Source: Dicyema japonicum
Lineage: Eukaryota > Dicyemida > Rhombozoa > Dicyemidae
Assembly: GCA_011109175.1 (NCBI GenBank)
Contig: RDEW01000017.1
Span: 813,855-877,854 of the forward strand
DNA length: 64,000 nucleotides
Direction: 5' to 3'
Every line of letters begins with the position of its first letter. The first letter of the stretch is position 1. The notes beneath the pieces are model-generated. The model worked only from the letters and a program-made list of their open reading frames with translations. It was not told the origin of the DNA and ran no database searches. Positions 44,711-57,106 of this stretch are shown here, in pieces. A program made the translations under genes and the position numbers.

Positions 44711-46940
44711 AGAATGGTGTTGATGTAAGATACTCCTATATCCTGAAAGTTTGTCTATTTTAAAGTTAATATTAATTTTTTTTCAGTCAATGCTTAGTGG
44801 ACAGAAAAAATGATGGGATCGTAGTTCACAATCTATCGGATCTTGGTCATATTTAATCATTTTTTTATAGATATAAATAGATCTTCTCTAATCATTTTGG
44901 TTGATAATAGTAGATCTTAATAAGTATTTATTTCTGATCATTTTTAAAATTATCATTATCGTATTTTTGAAAAATAAGATTTCATTACTTGGATATCAGT
45001 TAAAATGATAAATTAACTAAAATTATTGCGTAAAATGTAAATTAAAATACCCTCAGTACTAAAACTTGATTGATCGTCTCCTCAAGTCTTAAATCCGATA
45101 TGAAATACATCTGTCATATAATTTTGACTATAAATATAAACCGATTAAAATATTATAAATGCAAGCAATTTTGATATTTTTGTTTTCTCTGACATTCGAA
45201 TGTATTTTTTACGTTTATTTGAGTCAAAAATACAAAGACTCTGATGGGCCGTTATGTTAAAAGAAGGGGTGCCATCTCCACAGTGCTCTGTCCACTAAAC
45301 ACAGTCGTAGCCAAGTGCACAAATGATGGAAAAGTCCACAGAGGAAGTCATGTTCAAGGCAATCTTTGTCAAGTTGTTGCTTATACACACAAACAAAAAA
45401 CCCGGGTTTCTATTCAAAATTATTTAGGCTGTTGCAAATTGCATTCCAAACTACAAATACAGCGCAAAAGTGATTTCAGTGGTACTCAACAAGGGAAAAG
45501 TCGCATGCCCATCAAATACTATACTTTCAGACTGTAGACTATTCAATTTGTAGCTTATATGCTTATTATTAAGGTTTCCTCCTAAATACTCCCATAAGTC
45601 TAACATAAGGAAAAATTCTTGTTATCTGAAAGCAAAAAATAAGAAATACATGCGTACATACCCATCAATCGAAGTGACATGCATAGGTAACGAATTCATT
45701 CATATAAAACAGAGGAAATTGAAAAAATATTTGTTAGTCCTACCATCATTACAGAACGGAATTCGACTTCTGCTGAAACTTGTCCTAAAGGACATATTCT
45801 TAAATCATGTGAATGTCTGAATTTCACTGAATGCAGTTCTGTACAAGTATACAATAATATATGTCTCGTCAAATATTATGGTGATTCTATGGCAGCTAGG
45901 GTAAACGTTCCTCTTTAAAATAGGCAAAAATTGGATGCGTTAAAACACAAGAACTAAAATCTGAGATAATTGACAGCAAATTGTCGACTATTTCAAAAAA
46001 TAAGAAATTTATCACAAATTGTCTGGTTAAACCCGGGTTTTGTTATAATCTATATTAGGCAAAATTCGCGGGAAAAATATCAGGAAATTTTCAAAAATAT
46101 GGATCAATATTGTAATCTAAAGAAACCCTGTTCTAACTGTGAAGTAAAAGCGATTATTATTGGTTTATAATTTTAGTGAGTTTAGTCCCGAAAAATAAAG
46201 TTTTTATTAATTTAAAACGATTAAAATGCCCACAAGGAACCACTCTGGTTGAATGTTACGGAATAAATGGGAGAGCTTACTCCAAAAATAAAATCTGTTA
46301 TAGTAGAGCAAAAAATAGAGTTACCAAAATTTCTAAATTCTTAGGTTTACGGAGTTTGTGGAGATTTTGGTAATTTGCCAATTCACTACAACTTTATAAA
46401 ACACACTTCTAAGCCTTGGACGAGTGGAAATTGTCCAAAAAACTCAAAATCGATTAGGATGCTTGTTAGCTAGGTTTTACGTTTTTTTATGTGTAGTCCC
46501 AAGTCATTGTATATTGCTTTTGCATTCTATAAGAGAAAATGCAGGTTTAATGGTTATGTGATATTTTTGTTATTTGCCAAGTAAAAACGATTACAGCTAG
46601 TAACGACAGCAAACCAATGTACACATTGATGGATTCCATTCCATACTTCAAAAAATTAGTGACTAACAACACATCCATGCTATCATTCGCAATTTACCCT
46701 AAAAAGAATCCGAAAATTCAATGCAGATGTATCGGAAGCAGACTTTTAAAGACAAAACTTATATGTTATGTCCCTAATCTCACTTTATCTAACTAAACTA
46801 ACATTCTCTTTAACTAATAACAATAATAATTCTGGTCGTGCTCATTCTTTGGAACTAATTACTAGAGAAATTTTTATAGCAATTAAAATTTAAAATATAG
46901 CATTTAAATATCACTATAGTATTTATAAACCACATAATAG
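44711..46940. other. AT-rich region, no recognised gene
   Basis: Short plus frames at 45,244-45,537, 45,970-46,170 and 46,176-46,373 lie in one direction with CPQGTTLVECYG and similar motifs, but I recognise no family and see no supported splice joins. Could be an old, decayed repeat. Confidence 0.35.
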
Positions 46941-46943
46941 CAT

Positions 46944-47180
46944 TTACACAATTTTAATTTTTGAAAAAATAAACGTTAAAAACAAGTAAAGATTTTTAAT
47001 TAAGTTCAAAACTATTCCTCTAATTTTTGCTAGCTTACTCTCAGAGATGTCCCAAATCCCAGAATTGTAAGTTTGTACTGGAGAATGAAAGAGTTGTAAA
47101 ATCTTAATCTCGTTTTTGTTCTGAAATATCTTTTTATGAAATAATGACCTTATTTTTTCAATGCAGCTGTTGCTAAACAT
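46944..47180 (-). mobile_element. RTE-like LINE remnant
   Basis: Minus frame with RSLFHKKIFQNKNEIKI and VQTYNSGIWDISESKLAKI resembles the YNSGTWG segment of RTE-like copies. Very short and AT-rich; low confidence. Confidence 0.45.
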
Positions 47181-47359
47181 TTTAGTGCTATTTCTATTTT
47201 TATACTTTTAGATTTCTTCGAGGGTTTTTAAATCCTCTACCTCGATGTGACTTTTTGTAGATTCTATATATTTTAAGAGTTTATGTTTTAATGTTCTTAC
47301 TCTGTCCAAAGATTTAGAGTTTTCAATCCTTAAGCGTAGGTCTTTTTGTGTAATCCTGA

Positions 47360-47775
47360 TAGACTGCTATGGCCAGCACCCTCTCGTCTGCAAGAGGAGC
47401 GCTGTAAGATCTCCAAGGCACGAGGCTCTAAATGAGATTGTCAAACGGGCTATGGATGCTGCTGGATACTCGGCCATTCTTGAACCGGTCGGTTATGCAG
47501 AAGTGACGGGAAACAACCGGACGGGATTTGGGACGTGACATGTACAGACACGTTCGCCCCGAACAATTTTCACGAGTGCAACCTCTGCCTACAGGTATAG
47601 AGGACTATTTCATGTCGGATGGCATGAAATACTGCGGTCAATCGCGTGTAACTTTGCCATCTGTCTTTGACAACGATTTGAAGCCCAATAAACGACAACT
47701 GAAAACGGATGTCCTGAGAAGCATCACTTAGAACAAATAGGAGCAGGAAGAGGCTGGTGAAAAGGGTAATTATGT
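47360..47775 (+). mobile_element. Mosaic: RLE-LINE endonuclease piece joined to RTE-LINE C-terminus
   Basis: First part (47,390-47,570) reads SPRHEALNEIVKRAMDAAGYSAILEPVGY and a degraded WDVTCTDTFAPNNF, from the RLE family. Directly after it, from about 47,590, comes GIEDYFMSDGMKYCGQSRVTLPSVFDNDLKPNKRQLK, from the RTE-like family. The two are in the same direction and join without a spacer. Confidence 0.7.
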
Positions 47776-47940
47776 TTCCACACGTGTGGAAATATAACTT
47801 TTTATGTTTATACTTAATGTTACAATTAATAATAAATTATTTATTCCTACAAGTTTTTCCAATTTTTTTCTGCCACATAAAACATAATTATCAGACAAAG
47901 GAAACAAATCATGCACAGCTGAAAATTTAAGCGTAGCGGC

Positions 47941-50160
47941 ATGCGGTTCACCTGTTGTTGTGGTGGCGCCTGGTGCAAGTTATGCACTAAAGAAAAGCGT
48001 TTGAACTTCTCCATCCCTCTACGTCCTTTGGAAGGGTGGCCTACCAACTTCAATTTGCTACTCCAGTCTGGCGACATCAAACCTATCCCGGGTCCTGATT
48101 CCACGCTGGTCATTCTCCAACTTTATGTCAATGAAATCCGTAATAAAGTGCTGGAGCCACGTTCCCTCTTGGCCCGTTTGAAAATGGACATTGCCATTAT
48201 TCAGGAGTCTAAACTCTCCACGTCAGCCGCCACCCCACGCTTCCCTGGATACAATATACTCCGAAAGGATCGGACAAGAAGTCTCGGTGGAGGATTATTG
48301 ACGTTTGTTAGGGAGGGTCTTTTGTTCACCGATGTCACCCCGTTTATATTTTCTCTTGGCAAAGGAGACCCTATTCTGGTGCAAATCTCTATCGAAGTTC
48401 CTTTCTCACCCTCAAGTCGTTTTACACTATGTAATATTTATATTCCACTTCAGAGTTCGTCGACTTCCCTTATTCCAACGTATGTTCCAAACATATCGAA
48501 ACTTTTTGAACTGAAAGATCTGGCATTAAGCGGCGACCTAAATGCCAAACATCCATTCTGGCTCCGGACACAATCAGCCGATAGTCTCGGAGAGTACATC
48601 CTTTCCTTACTTAATGATTTGACTATCCTCAATGATTCGGACGCTTACACAAGAACCCCGGCTTGCAGAAGGGACAGTCAACATCCTCGGACCTGTCTTT
48701 CTGCTCTCCTTCTATGGCTGGATGTATTACATGGAATGTTCGTTATGGTTTCTCAAGCGACCATAACCCCATTGTGTTGAGACTTAGAAGGCCTATTTGT
48801 TCACTGTGTTGTTCTACAAAGTTCAAAAATTATTTGAAAGCTGACTGGCAAGGTTTCAGGCGTATGTGGACAATAGTCTGTTTGACTTACTATGGTTAGT
48901 TGTACAGTAGATAAGACGGCCAAGATTTGTCTGTTATCATTTTGAAGGCTGATAAACTATTTATACCTGTCGCCTCTTACAAGAAGTTCAATCCAAGATT
49001 ATCATCTCAAATTGTGTCACTCATCAAGAAATGAATGCGCTGAAGAGAAAAGAACGCAGTCCAATAACTCCTTTTATTCTATACGTTCACTGAATACCAA
49101 ATTATCTGAGCTTATCCGAACTAATAACAGACTCAAATGGAGCCGTCTAGTTGGACGACTATGTCACAAAAACTCTTGCGCCACATTTTGGAAAACGCTA
49201 AGAAGGATCAATAGCCTCATCAATAGGAGGACTGCGGTACTGGGCCGTACTCGCAACGCTTCGGAACCCAAACTGCAAACAAGATTATGAAGTACTACGT
49301 ATCGATCAGCCATAAAGATTTTTCTCGTTCTACACTTGTTGAAACAAGAACCGTATTCCACTTTCTTCACCTTCCCCCATGATGTTGACAAGGCTATTAA
49401 ATTGCTACGTCCCACTCGTTTGTGGTCCCGACGGTGTTTGCACTATTATCTCAAACACCTTGGACCTCAGGCACGGGCCATACTATCAAGACTCTACAAC
49501 GACTTTATCAACTACCATACGCTACCTAATATATGGAAGAACTCCCTGATTTCGCCAATTTTAAAACCTGGAAAACCAAAAGACGTTCCCTCTTCTTACG
49601 TCTCAATAACTTGTATTTTATCAAAAGTGCTGGAAAATTTGTATTAATGCGTATTTCTCCTGTTCTACATCTACCAGAATTTCAATATGGTTTCAGGGTA
49701 GACCGTTATCAACGACTCATTTGGTTCTATCTCCCAGTTTATTACTGACGGCTTCAACATGAGAACACACTTACGGACGGCCTTAGTATTATCGATATAC
49801 AGAAGGCCTTTGATTCTGTTCTGAGGAAACTCCTAACGCAAAAGATTTTTAATTCTAACTTACATCCGAATATCAATCTATGTGGAAATTTCTTAGTCAG
49901 GGTTTCGTACATTTTTGCAAGGAACTGGGAAACTCATTCGAAGGAAAATGTGGCCCATGCAGAAGAATTTCGGTCGGTTATAAAAAAAGTGCACGCCAAT
50001 TGAATTCCTATGCAGAAGGAAGAGAAGGCGCTTCCGAAATGCGGTAGGGTTATAGACGAAGAGAGTTCGGATGTTGTTGGAGGCTGGAATCACCGAATTA
50101 GCTAGTTTTGACCTATCTTTCTTGGTGCTTTTGTAGTTAAATTTATTAAAAATAAATAAT
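47941..50160 (+). mobile_element. APE-type LINE, second copy with degenerate 2A-like motif
   Basis: N-terminal Cys-rich lead, then LLLQSGDIKPIPGP (48,055-48,096), at the position of the 2A motif of the first copy, but with Glu and Asn positions changed. The endonuclease follows (VNEIRNKVLEPRS, AIIQESKLS, RKDRTRSLGGGLLTF, GDLNAKHPFW near 48,535), then frame-broken RT pieces (HLGPQARAILSRLYND near 49,460; PEFQYGFR; DIQKAFDSVLRKLL near 49,800) and, after an internal deletion, the 3' end near 50,150. Confidence 0.82.
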
Positions 50161-50755
50161 CAAGACAGATTTTTCTTATGACAAAAGGAGAAATCAAATA
50201 ATCTTAGTCCAAATGGGAATAACATCTTCCCAAAATCTTCAGCAAGAAGAGTGAAAGAAACTGAAAAAATAAGACATTCTTTTCAAAAAGTTGAGATGAT
50301 ACTTGTATTACTAATTACCTGGAGAGGTTTTACAAATTCATATTAGTAAGTCCTTTTTATGGTGATTCCTGTAAGTCATTTTTATGGGAGATTTCTCACA
50401 TTGGAAGAATGTATTTTTAGTTATTATTTGGTTTTGTCAAAAAATCTATATCAATCTCGGTTAATATTTCCAAATCCATTTCTCTATTATTAGTATCATT
50501 TATAGATCATCATACCTTCATTATTTTATTTCAGCCTCAAAAAATACTAATCATCCATCTTCTGATGGAATTTAAAGCCATACGTACTTATATCAGGCAC
50601 TCCTTCAATTTCCTAACTATAAAAATTGAGAGCGTAGATTTTTCACTTTATAAAAATTAAGTGTATAAATGCAACCTCATTACTAAAAAACACAAAACTA
50701 AAAAGCAAAATAATTTTCATTAGTAACATTAGAATAGTCCGTATATAAATAAATC

Positions 50756-53453
50756 TCATAAAGGCAAAATATTTCTGTACTTAGAAAACCTCCCTCGAAA
50801 CTGATTCATCTCTCCATTCTGCTTCATTCGCATTTCCTCAATCTCCTTTGAATGCCTTTCCACCATACATTGATACTCCCTCAAAACAATCTGTTCCACT
50901 TCACTCCCAGATCTATCAGTCAACTATGATTATTAACAAGAGTACTATTGGACGATCAAACGTTGAAAGCTGAGAACTGGGACACACATGCACATCATTG
51001 TCTGACGCTGGTACTTCGGCATTCGAGGGATATTCGGTGGTTACGGAAGAAACATCAAACCGACCCAACTTCACCGTCTCCTAGAAAATCACTCCAAAAA
51101 CAACTGGAACTTCCGTGGTGACAGAACTCTCTGCTTCACATTTGACCTCCGCCGTCTTATGGGTATTTCCACTTAGGTCACGTGTTTTGAACGTCTTATT
51201 AAGCTCTTCCTCCAACTTAGCCAACGAAGTTTGGTTCTCCTCTCGTTTTGAGCAACAATCGGGCTTTTCCATACACGAGGATAAGGAGTCGAACGAGTTT
51301 TCGTGGTTAATAACGGACTCCGGCTTCGGAATTACCAGTGTCGCGGAGGAATCGTTCATGGGAATAGACATACTTTGAGGATCTTCCTCCTTAACCTCTG
51401 AATCAACAGGTTCAGAAATCAAGTCGTCCTAACCCTCACAACAACAGTCCACCTGGCACTCCGATGCTTTCTCAACGAGTTCTTCCAACAATTTCAACAG
51501 CCGTTCAGCCTCATAGTCTGCAAGGTACTTTTCGTCCACCTAAAATTCATATTAGGAAAAAATGACCAAATTCGCAATTATGTCTTGTGTGGACTCTTTT
51601 GAAGAGTCAAAGATGAAAGTGACCGCATCCCCTTTTAAATTTGTCAATTTGACTTTGATGTCGTTGTTCTTTTTCCCAACCAGCTCCATGGTGATCCGTC
51701 TCTTTTCACCATCTTCATTATCCCCCTCCAGAGTCCGTTCAGTCCCCTCCCTGAAATAAACCACAGCCAAACTCAGCTACCAAGGTGAGATCTTCTACTT
51801 TCGGAGGATCCAAACCCATCGATTCGGGGATTGACTTGGCCTCAGAAACCACCGATGTTCAGTCTCCCCAGCCTCAATCTTTCTGCATTCCTCCTTGTAC
51901 CTCTCAATGCTAATATGTATGTGCTTTGCTATGGCAGTGCTGTTTTCACTACTAATGAACTTATTCGAGACCTTCAATTAACAACCAACTAACCATCTCC
52001 TCAGCCACTGACAGAGCTGAATCTTCTCGGAGATTGTAGTTCATATAAATCCCAACTTTATCCTTTATCAGGAGGTCACATGACTTGCTCAAATCGGCCG
52101 CTGAGATCCTCAGAGTTATCCGTCACCTTTCCCTTCCATTCCACAGGCAATCACGTCCACATTTAGGGTACTCATTTCCTCTGAGAACACATTCAGTCTC
52201 AATAACTCATCCGCCGTGTACCTATCAAGGAATTACAATATCACAAAAACCTATTCTCCTTCTTATAAGCAATACAACTCCCCAAGATGCTCTTTAGCCC
52301 ATCATCTGATACCTTGTTGAGACTATCCGGGGGACAACCCTCACAGTCAGCCCAGTCTTACCCCCGACACTTTCAAATAGATTTGAGCCGCCGAGGTACA
52401 TTCGTTGTAGGGATACTCAGAGGTTACCATCTCCAGAATGCACATCCCGAACGCATACATGTCCACCGCCTCGTCGTAGCACTCTGTATACATCTCAGGA
52501 GCCATAAACTCAGGAGTCCCTGCCATAATTCTATGGTATTACCAATCACTGATTTGGCGAAAGATCCCTCACGAAACGTGGCTAAACCGAGATCGCCGAT
52601 CTTCACCGATCCCGTGGGACCTGTTATAAAAATATTGTCGCATTTGAGATCCCTGTGAATAATAGGTTTGCTTTGAGAGTGCAGGAAGCTCAATCCTTTC
52701 AGGATCTGCAGACACCAACGGTTGAGTACGCGTGGTTTCACTTTTTTGAACCGCTTTATGTATCTAGAGCCTTGACCCTTCAAGAATACGTTTTAAGGGT
52801 TCCTGAAGTCATCAGCTCTGTCACTAAGATCAGTTCGATCCCTTTAGGAGTTTTCGTCTCCCAGAAATCGTAGAATCTAATACTTATGGTGATTTCATGG
52901 AAACCTGACAATGTTTGGATTCTGCAATCCCTTAAGGAGTTCGATCTCTTCCTTGAACCTCTTCCGGTCGATCTTTCCCAACTTTGTACTCTGACAATTT
53001 TTCAAGTCAAATTACCTTCAGTTCACACCAGGCCACCGCTGCCCCTGTCTCCGTGTCTAATCCACGGTAGACAGTCTTGAAGGAACCAGTTCCCAGTTCA
53101 GCTCCGAACTTCACAAAGGACCCAGTCGGAGACATTGCAACGATCCTGTCCTCGGGCTTCTCTTCCTCTTCCTGGTCCCCGGCAGGAATCAATCCCGCCA
53201 CAGAAATCGCCGTGGTAGTCGATTCCGGGTTTTTTTCAACCTCCGGAGTTGGAGCGACCTCCTCGTTGCTGAGACAGGGTTTCAGGTTGGTAGGGCAACT
53301 TGGATTACTCACGTGGTGAACGTCGCTAGAACAACTGACGCTTTTTAAACGGTTCGAAGAAAAAAATTTGGCGTATTTATCGCCGAATGAGCTAGCCAGC
53401 TCATTAAAGTCAAGAAATCGGCCTTTTTTGTTGATTTTGGATTTGTTGGACAT
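50756..53453 (-). CDS. WNK: WNK (with-no-lysine) protein kinase, multi-exon
   Basis: WNKs control cation-chloride cotransport and cell volume via OSR1/SPAK. Start: ATG at 53,453. Kinase domain from about residue 107: glycine loop GTGSFKTVY holding the catalytic Lys, Cys at the usual Lys site (VAWCEL), [19 protein letters not shown], then [18 protein letters not shown]. Two PF2-like (OSR1_C) segments follow ([19 protein letters not shown], and [16 protein letters not shown]), an acidic Ser-rich tail, a GRFDVSS box of RFxV type, and a C-terminal coiled segment ending at 50,756. Introns fixed by frame: 53015-52991, 52904-52877, 52789-52764, 52542-52520, 52361-52340, 52250-52222, 52126-52101, 51993-51972, 51566-51540, 51433-51398, 51104-51081, 50945-50924 (22-36 nt). 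The join around 51,750-51,830 is unresolved. Confidence 0.93.
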
Positions 53454-54365
53454 TGGATCTTGCTCCAGCCCAATATGTCTAAAAAATATTATGATCTTGT
53501 TAGAAAGTGAAAGTTTATGAGGGAAACAGTTAAATAAAAATACCCACAATAATGAAGATTATCACAAATAACTTTTGGGAAATTTAAAATTTTAATTATT
53601 TTTAAAAATTAATTTATAAATTAATTACTTTAAGTTCCTTCATAATTTTTAATAAATGAAAATATTTTATAAAGGAAAAAAAAGAGAATAAATGGTCATG
53701 TATTGGCTGCCATTTAATAAATTGTTTTCAAAAATATATAATTAAATTCAATTTATTGAACCAGAAGAACATCGTCATAGTCGGAATGAAAAAAACTCAA
53801 GTGATATTGGCCTCCCTCAGCAGTCTATGCATAATCGGACTTAAAGGAGCTCCGTCCAGGGGGAACTCCTCTGGATGGCTGTTAACTAATGCTTTTGTTT
53901 GGATATAATTTAGGATTATATCTAGAGCAACCAGAGATGGTAACCACATGACGCACGCTAACAATTCAAGCTCCCTGAATCAAAGGGAAGAGGAGGAACA
54001 TGAGAAACAAACAAAAAATCTTTAAGGAGTGTAACTCCATTATTTCCTGGATACATCGTAATCAGAAAAGGTGGGATACTTGACCTACTCTGATGTGAGC
54101 AGACAAGTGGACAATATAATTTACATGAAAGGACCGCTGAACAAATCTCGATTGATGTCGTTAATGATTTAGGTCACCTCATTTTGATTGACTTATACAT
54201 TTCCCGTCGGGATCCTGCCCTATAAATTATGTTCCAAAACTCGATATAAGTCTACTAAGACTTTCATAGTGACAATAATCTAATTATACTAAAGTAGAGC
54301 CGATTCAAAACCCCACATAGGAACAAAGCAACCTTCAGAACTACATAATCTTCTCCTTGATCAAT
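53454..54365. other. Upstream of WNK; repeat debris
   Basis: AT-rich until about 53,760, then a dispersed repeat copy at 53,945-54,025 like that at 37.9 kb, and unassigned sequence. No gene seen. The WNK promoter should lie in 53,460-53,700 but I cannot identify elements. Confidence 0.4.
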
Positions 54366-54368
54366 ACA

Positions 54369-54605
54369 CTATTCATGGAAAAGACGATCGCATCTGCTAC
54401 TTCGTTTAATTTTATTAATTATTTGTATAAAAATATTCATAAATTCATGCAGTTCAATAGATAAATTTTTCACTACCAAATTCTGCCTGTGCAAAATGCA
54501 ATGAACAAATATCGCATTTGGGCATTTTATTTTAAAAATACCATAAAGTGCACGCTTTGTTATATAAATTATTTTAAATAAATTTATGTATAAATATGTC
54601 ATCAT
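54369..54605 (-). mobile_element. hAT-like transposase remnant (ZBED5/FAM200-like)
   Basis: Minus frame with CPNAIFVHCILHRQNLVVKNLS then ELHEFMNIFIQIINKIKRSSRCDRLF follows the conserved order of hAT transposases related to ZBED5/FAM200 (HCIIHRE...LVAKKLSPELHEVLN). Only about 78 residues remain; stops on both sides. Confidence 0.65.
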
Positions 54606-55039
54606 TAAAAAATTCGTAATTAAAAAACTCGTTGAGAGACACTGATCTAAACCGTGTAATCTTCCCAGCAGAAAGCTATTTGTCTTCCGAGCAGTGTATA
54701 GATGTTATAACACTACATTCGACTCCGAACCTCGTTCCCATATAAAGAAGAGGAACTCTCTGAAGATAATTAACCTCTACCTTATTTGACTTGAGGAATA
54801 AAAATGTTTTATTCAAAAAATCACAACCCTCATAAACAAAAAAGAAAAGTCTTGGAATCGAATATTATTATCTATTAAACAAATGAAATCGCGATACTAC
54901 TTTGGAATATAACCTGATGAAGTATTACCCCCTACAAGACACAAGGACTTTTCGAGGACTCTCTACTGTTGCTTACGTAATTTGTATTTAAACCATCTTC
55001 ATGGATCGAACTTTTTACTCACGTTGAGGCTACATAGGC

Positions 55040-56110
55040 GTTAAGATTCATGAAAAGTCATATACGTCTCGTCTATATGGCATTCCTGAAATTCTGCTAA
55101 AGCATCTTGAAGAGATTGCAGTCAGATCGATTAGTTCAATTTTAATTTGTCTTCAATACGAACGCTATTTCTAATAAATGGAAGAACTACATATCATACC
55201 TGTCTTAAAACCAGGAAAACCTAACGCCCACCTTCATCTTACTGCCCGATATCCCTGACCTGTACGTCATCGGGTCTCATGGAAAAACGTGCTTTGGAAA
55301 ATTAAACCCCATTTTCCCTTTTGTCACTACCAACATGGATTCAGATTGAAACGTTCTACAACAACACACTTAACTTCCTTGACATAATTTATCCCGAAAA
55401 ACTTCAACGAACCTAGACGGCATCTACGAACAGTATTAGTCTCGTTAGGCTTCCAAAGGGCATTTAATTCAGTCCCGATAATCCTACAAACGAAAATTGT
55501 CTTCAACATCTCCATTCAACCGACTTTAAAACGACGGATAGTCAATTTTCTTACAAAAAAGAGATTATGTGTATAAGCCATTCAAGATCGAGATCCCGCC
55601 CCCTCCTGAATGTTGTCCTTCAGGGATCGTTCTTTCTATAGCGAATCCGATCGCTTCTATTAATCAGCGATAGAAGCCGTAGGTACACGTAAACAAGATG
55701 ACACTAAATTCTAATCAATTACGTATCGATTTAAAATTTTATTATAAAATTACGTAATAATGTTTAGCCATACTAATTTTAGCTCTAAAATTTAATCATT
55801 TTTAAAAATTTTTAACATAAATATTTAAAATTACAATCTGTCAAGCTAAACTATTTCAAATCAACCCTCTACGATGTGGGCACCACCCATATCTACCAAC
55901 ATATGATATACTCTGCCCCTTTTGCAACCTCAACGTGCTGAAAACAAATCACCTATTTCAATGTCATGAATTGGCACAACGTTTCTCCACAATGCCGGAA
56001 CTGACCGATGGGAGCGACCAACATCTGCTGCGTCCTAATTAATAGCTGTTGGCCTCCTACAAGTTAGTGAGGCTGGGGTTACTTATCTAACTAACTAAAT
56101 CAACCCTTAC
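55040..56110 (+). mobile_element. 2A-type LINE, reverse transcriptase and tail (decayed)
   Basis: Reads IPEILLKHLEEIAV, HIIPVLKPGKPNAHL, QHGFRLKRSTTTHLTSLT (55,330-55,385), FQRAFNSVPI, then, after an AT-rich insertion or deletion, NPLRCGHHPYLPTYDILCPFCNLNVLKTNHLFQCHE (55,870-55,975), a Cys-Cys-His-Cys finger common at the end of LINE polymerases. Ends near 56,125 with GTTAGTAATAATAAAAG. Confidence 0.7.
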
Positions 56111-56309
56111 CCAGGTAATGTTAGTAATAATAAAAGTGATCCAATTTAATAAAAAACACATCTTAAAAAATTTCAAAGGTCACAATTTTTAGCTCGACTA
56201 ATATGAACTGTGTTATATTTATTATTTTCTTCGTCCTAGGTCAACAATAGTTATCAGTTCTCCTTTCTTACTGACAACTTGGTACTTTTTTGTAGAAACT
56301 TCGTCATAT

Positions 56310-56870
56310 AATGGGTAGGCCTATTACCCTCATTGGCTTCCCAATCATGACGTAATAAAATTTCGGAAAATTTAGAAAATGAGTCTATAAGAACCATAAT
56401 CTGATATATTGCAAACTAACCCAAGAAAAGTTTTTATTTTGAGAAGAATATCCACGTAAATCAACAAGATCTACAATGTATTGATCTCTTGGAGCATAAG
56501 CAATGATTGGCGTAATTTCAGGTTTATTTGCAAGAATTCGTTTTGACTAAAATTACTATATTTAATACCTGACAATATACACATTTAGAGACCACAGTAC
56601 TAACTTTTCTACGTGTAGCACCATAAAAAGTAAGTGATAATGAACTAAATAATTTATCTCGCCCAAAGTGATCAAGATTATGTTGAGCCTAATATAAATT
56701 GGATAATATAAAACTTCAATGTATTTTTTTATGTTCTGTTTCTTCAAGATAAAAGTATTCCAGTTCTATACCATTTTTTATAATGTAGGGTTTCACATAT
56801 TTGAAAATGAATTGTTCGGCACATCTTCTGATTTTTGCCCGTTCTTTCCTGTCAGGGTAATTATCGATTG
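56310..56870 (-). mobile_element. Integrase-type (rve-like) transposase remnant
   Basis: Minus strand contains ITPIIAYAPRDQYIVDLVDLRGYSS (about 56,450-56,530) and, with a break, LIDSFSKF (56,370-56,395), the pattern of DDE integrase cores related to Ginger/KRBA2-like proteins (first Asp in VDLVD, second near DSFSK). No zinc-binding or C-terminal part is seen. Remnant. Confidence 0.55.
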
Positions 56871-57106
56871 TTTTGTAACAATATTATATCAAAACAAAAT
56901 ATGAACAATAAATTCTAAAAAAAGAAATTAAAAATTATATTATAGAATGTTAGAGATAATCCCGATAATTATGATTGATATTCTATCATGACTGTCAGTT
57001 ATACAAATCAATGATTATATATTAGATTTGTAATCTGTGATCGGTAGAAATAATGGTTTGGTTTTATAGTCATTAGTGTAGGGTGACCTTGCTCAGTCAG
57101 AGATTG

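Noticed and set aside
53077-53319. Plus-strand frame rich in Ser/Pro at 53.1-53.3 kb
   Set aside because: Antisense of the WNK N-terminal acidic region.
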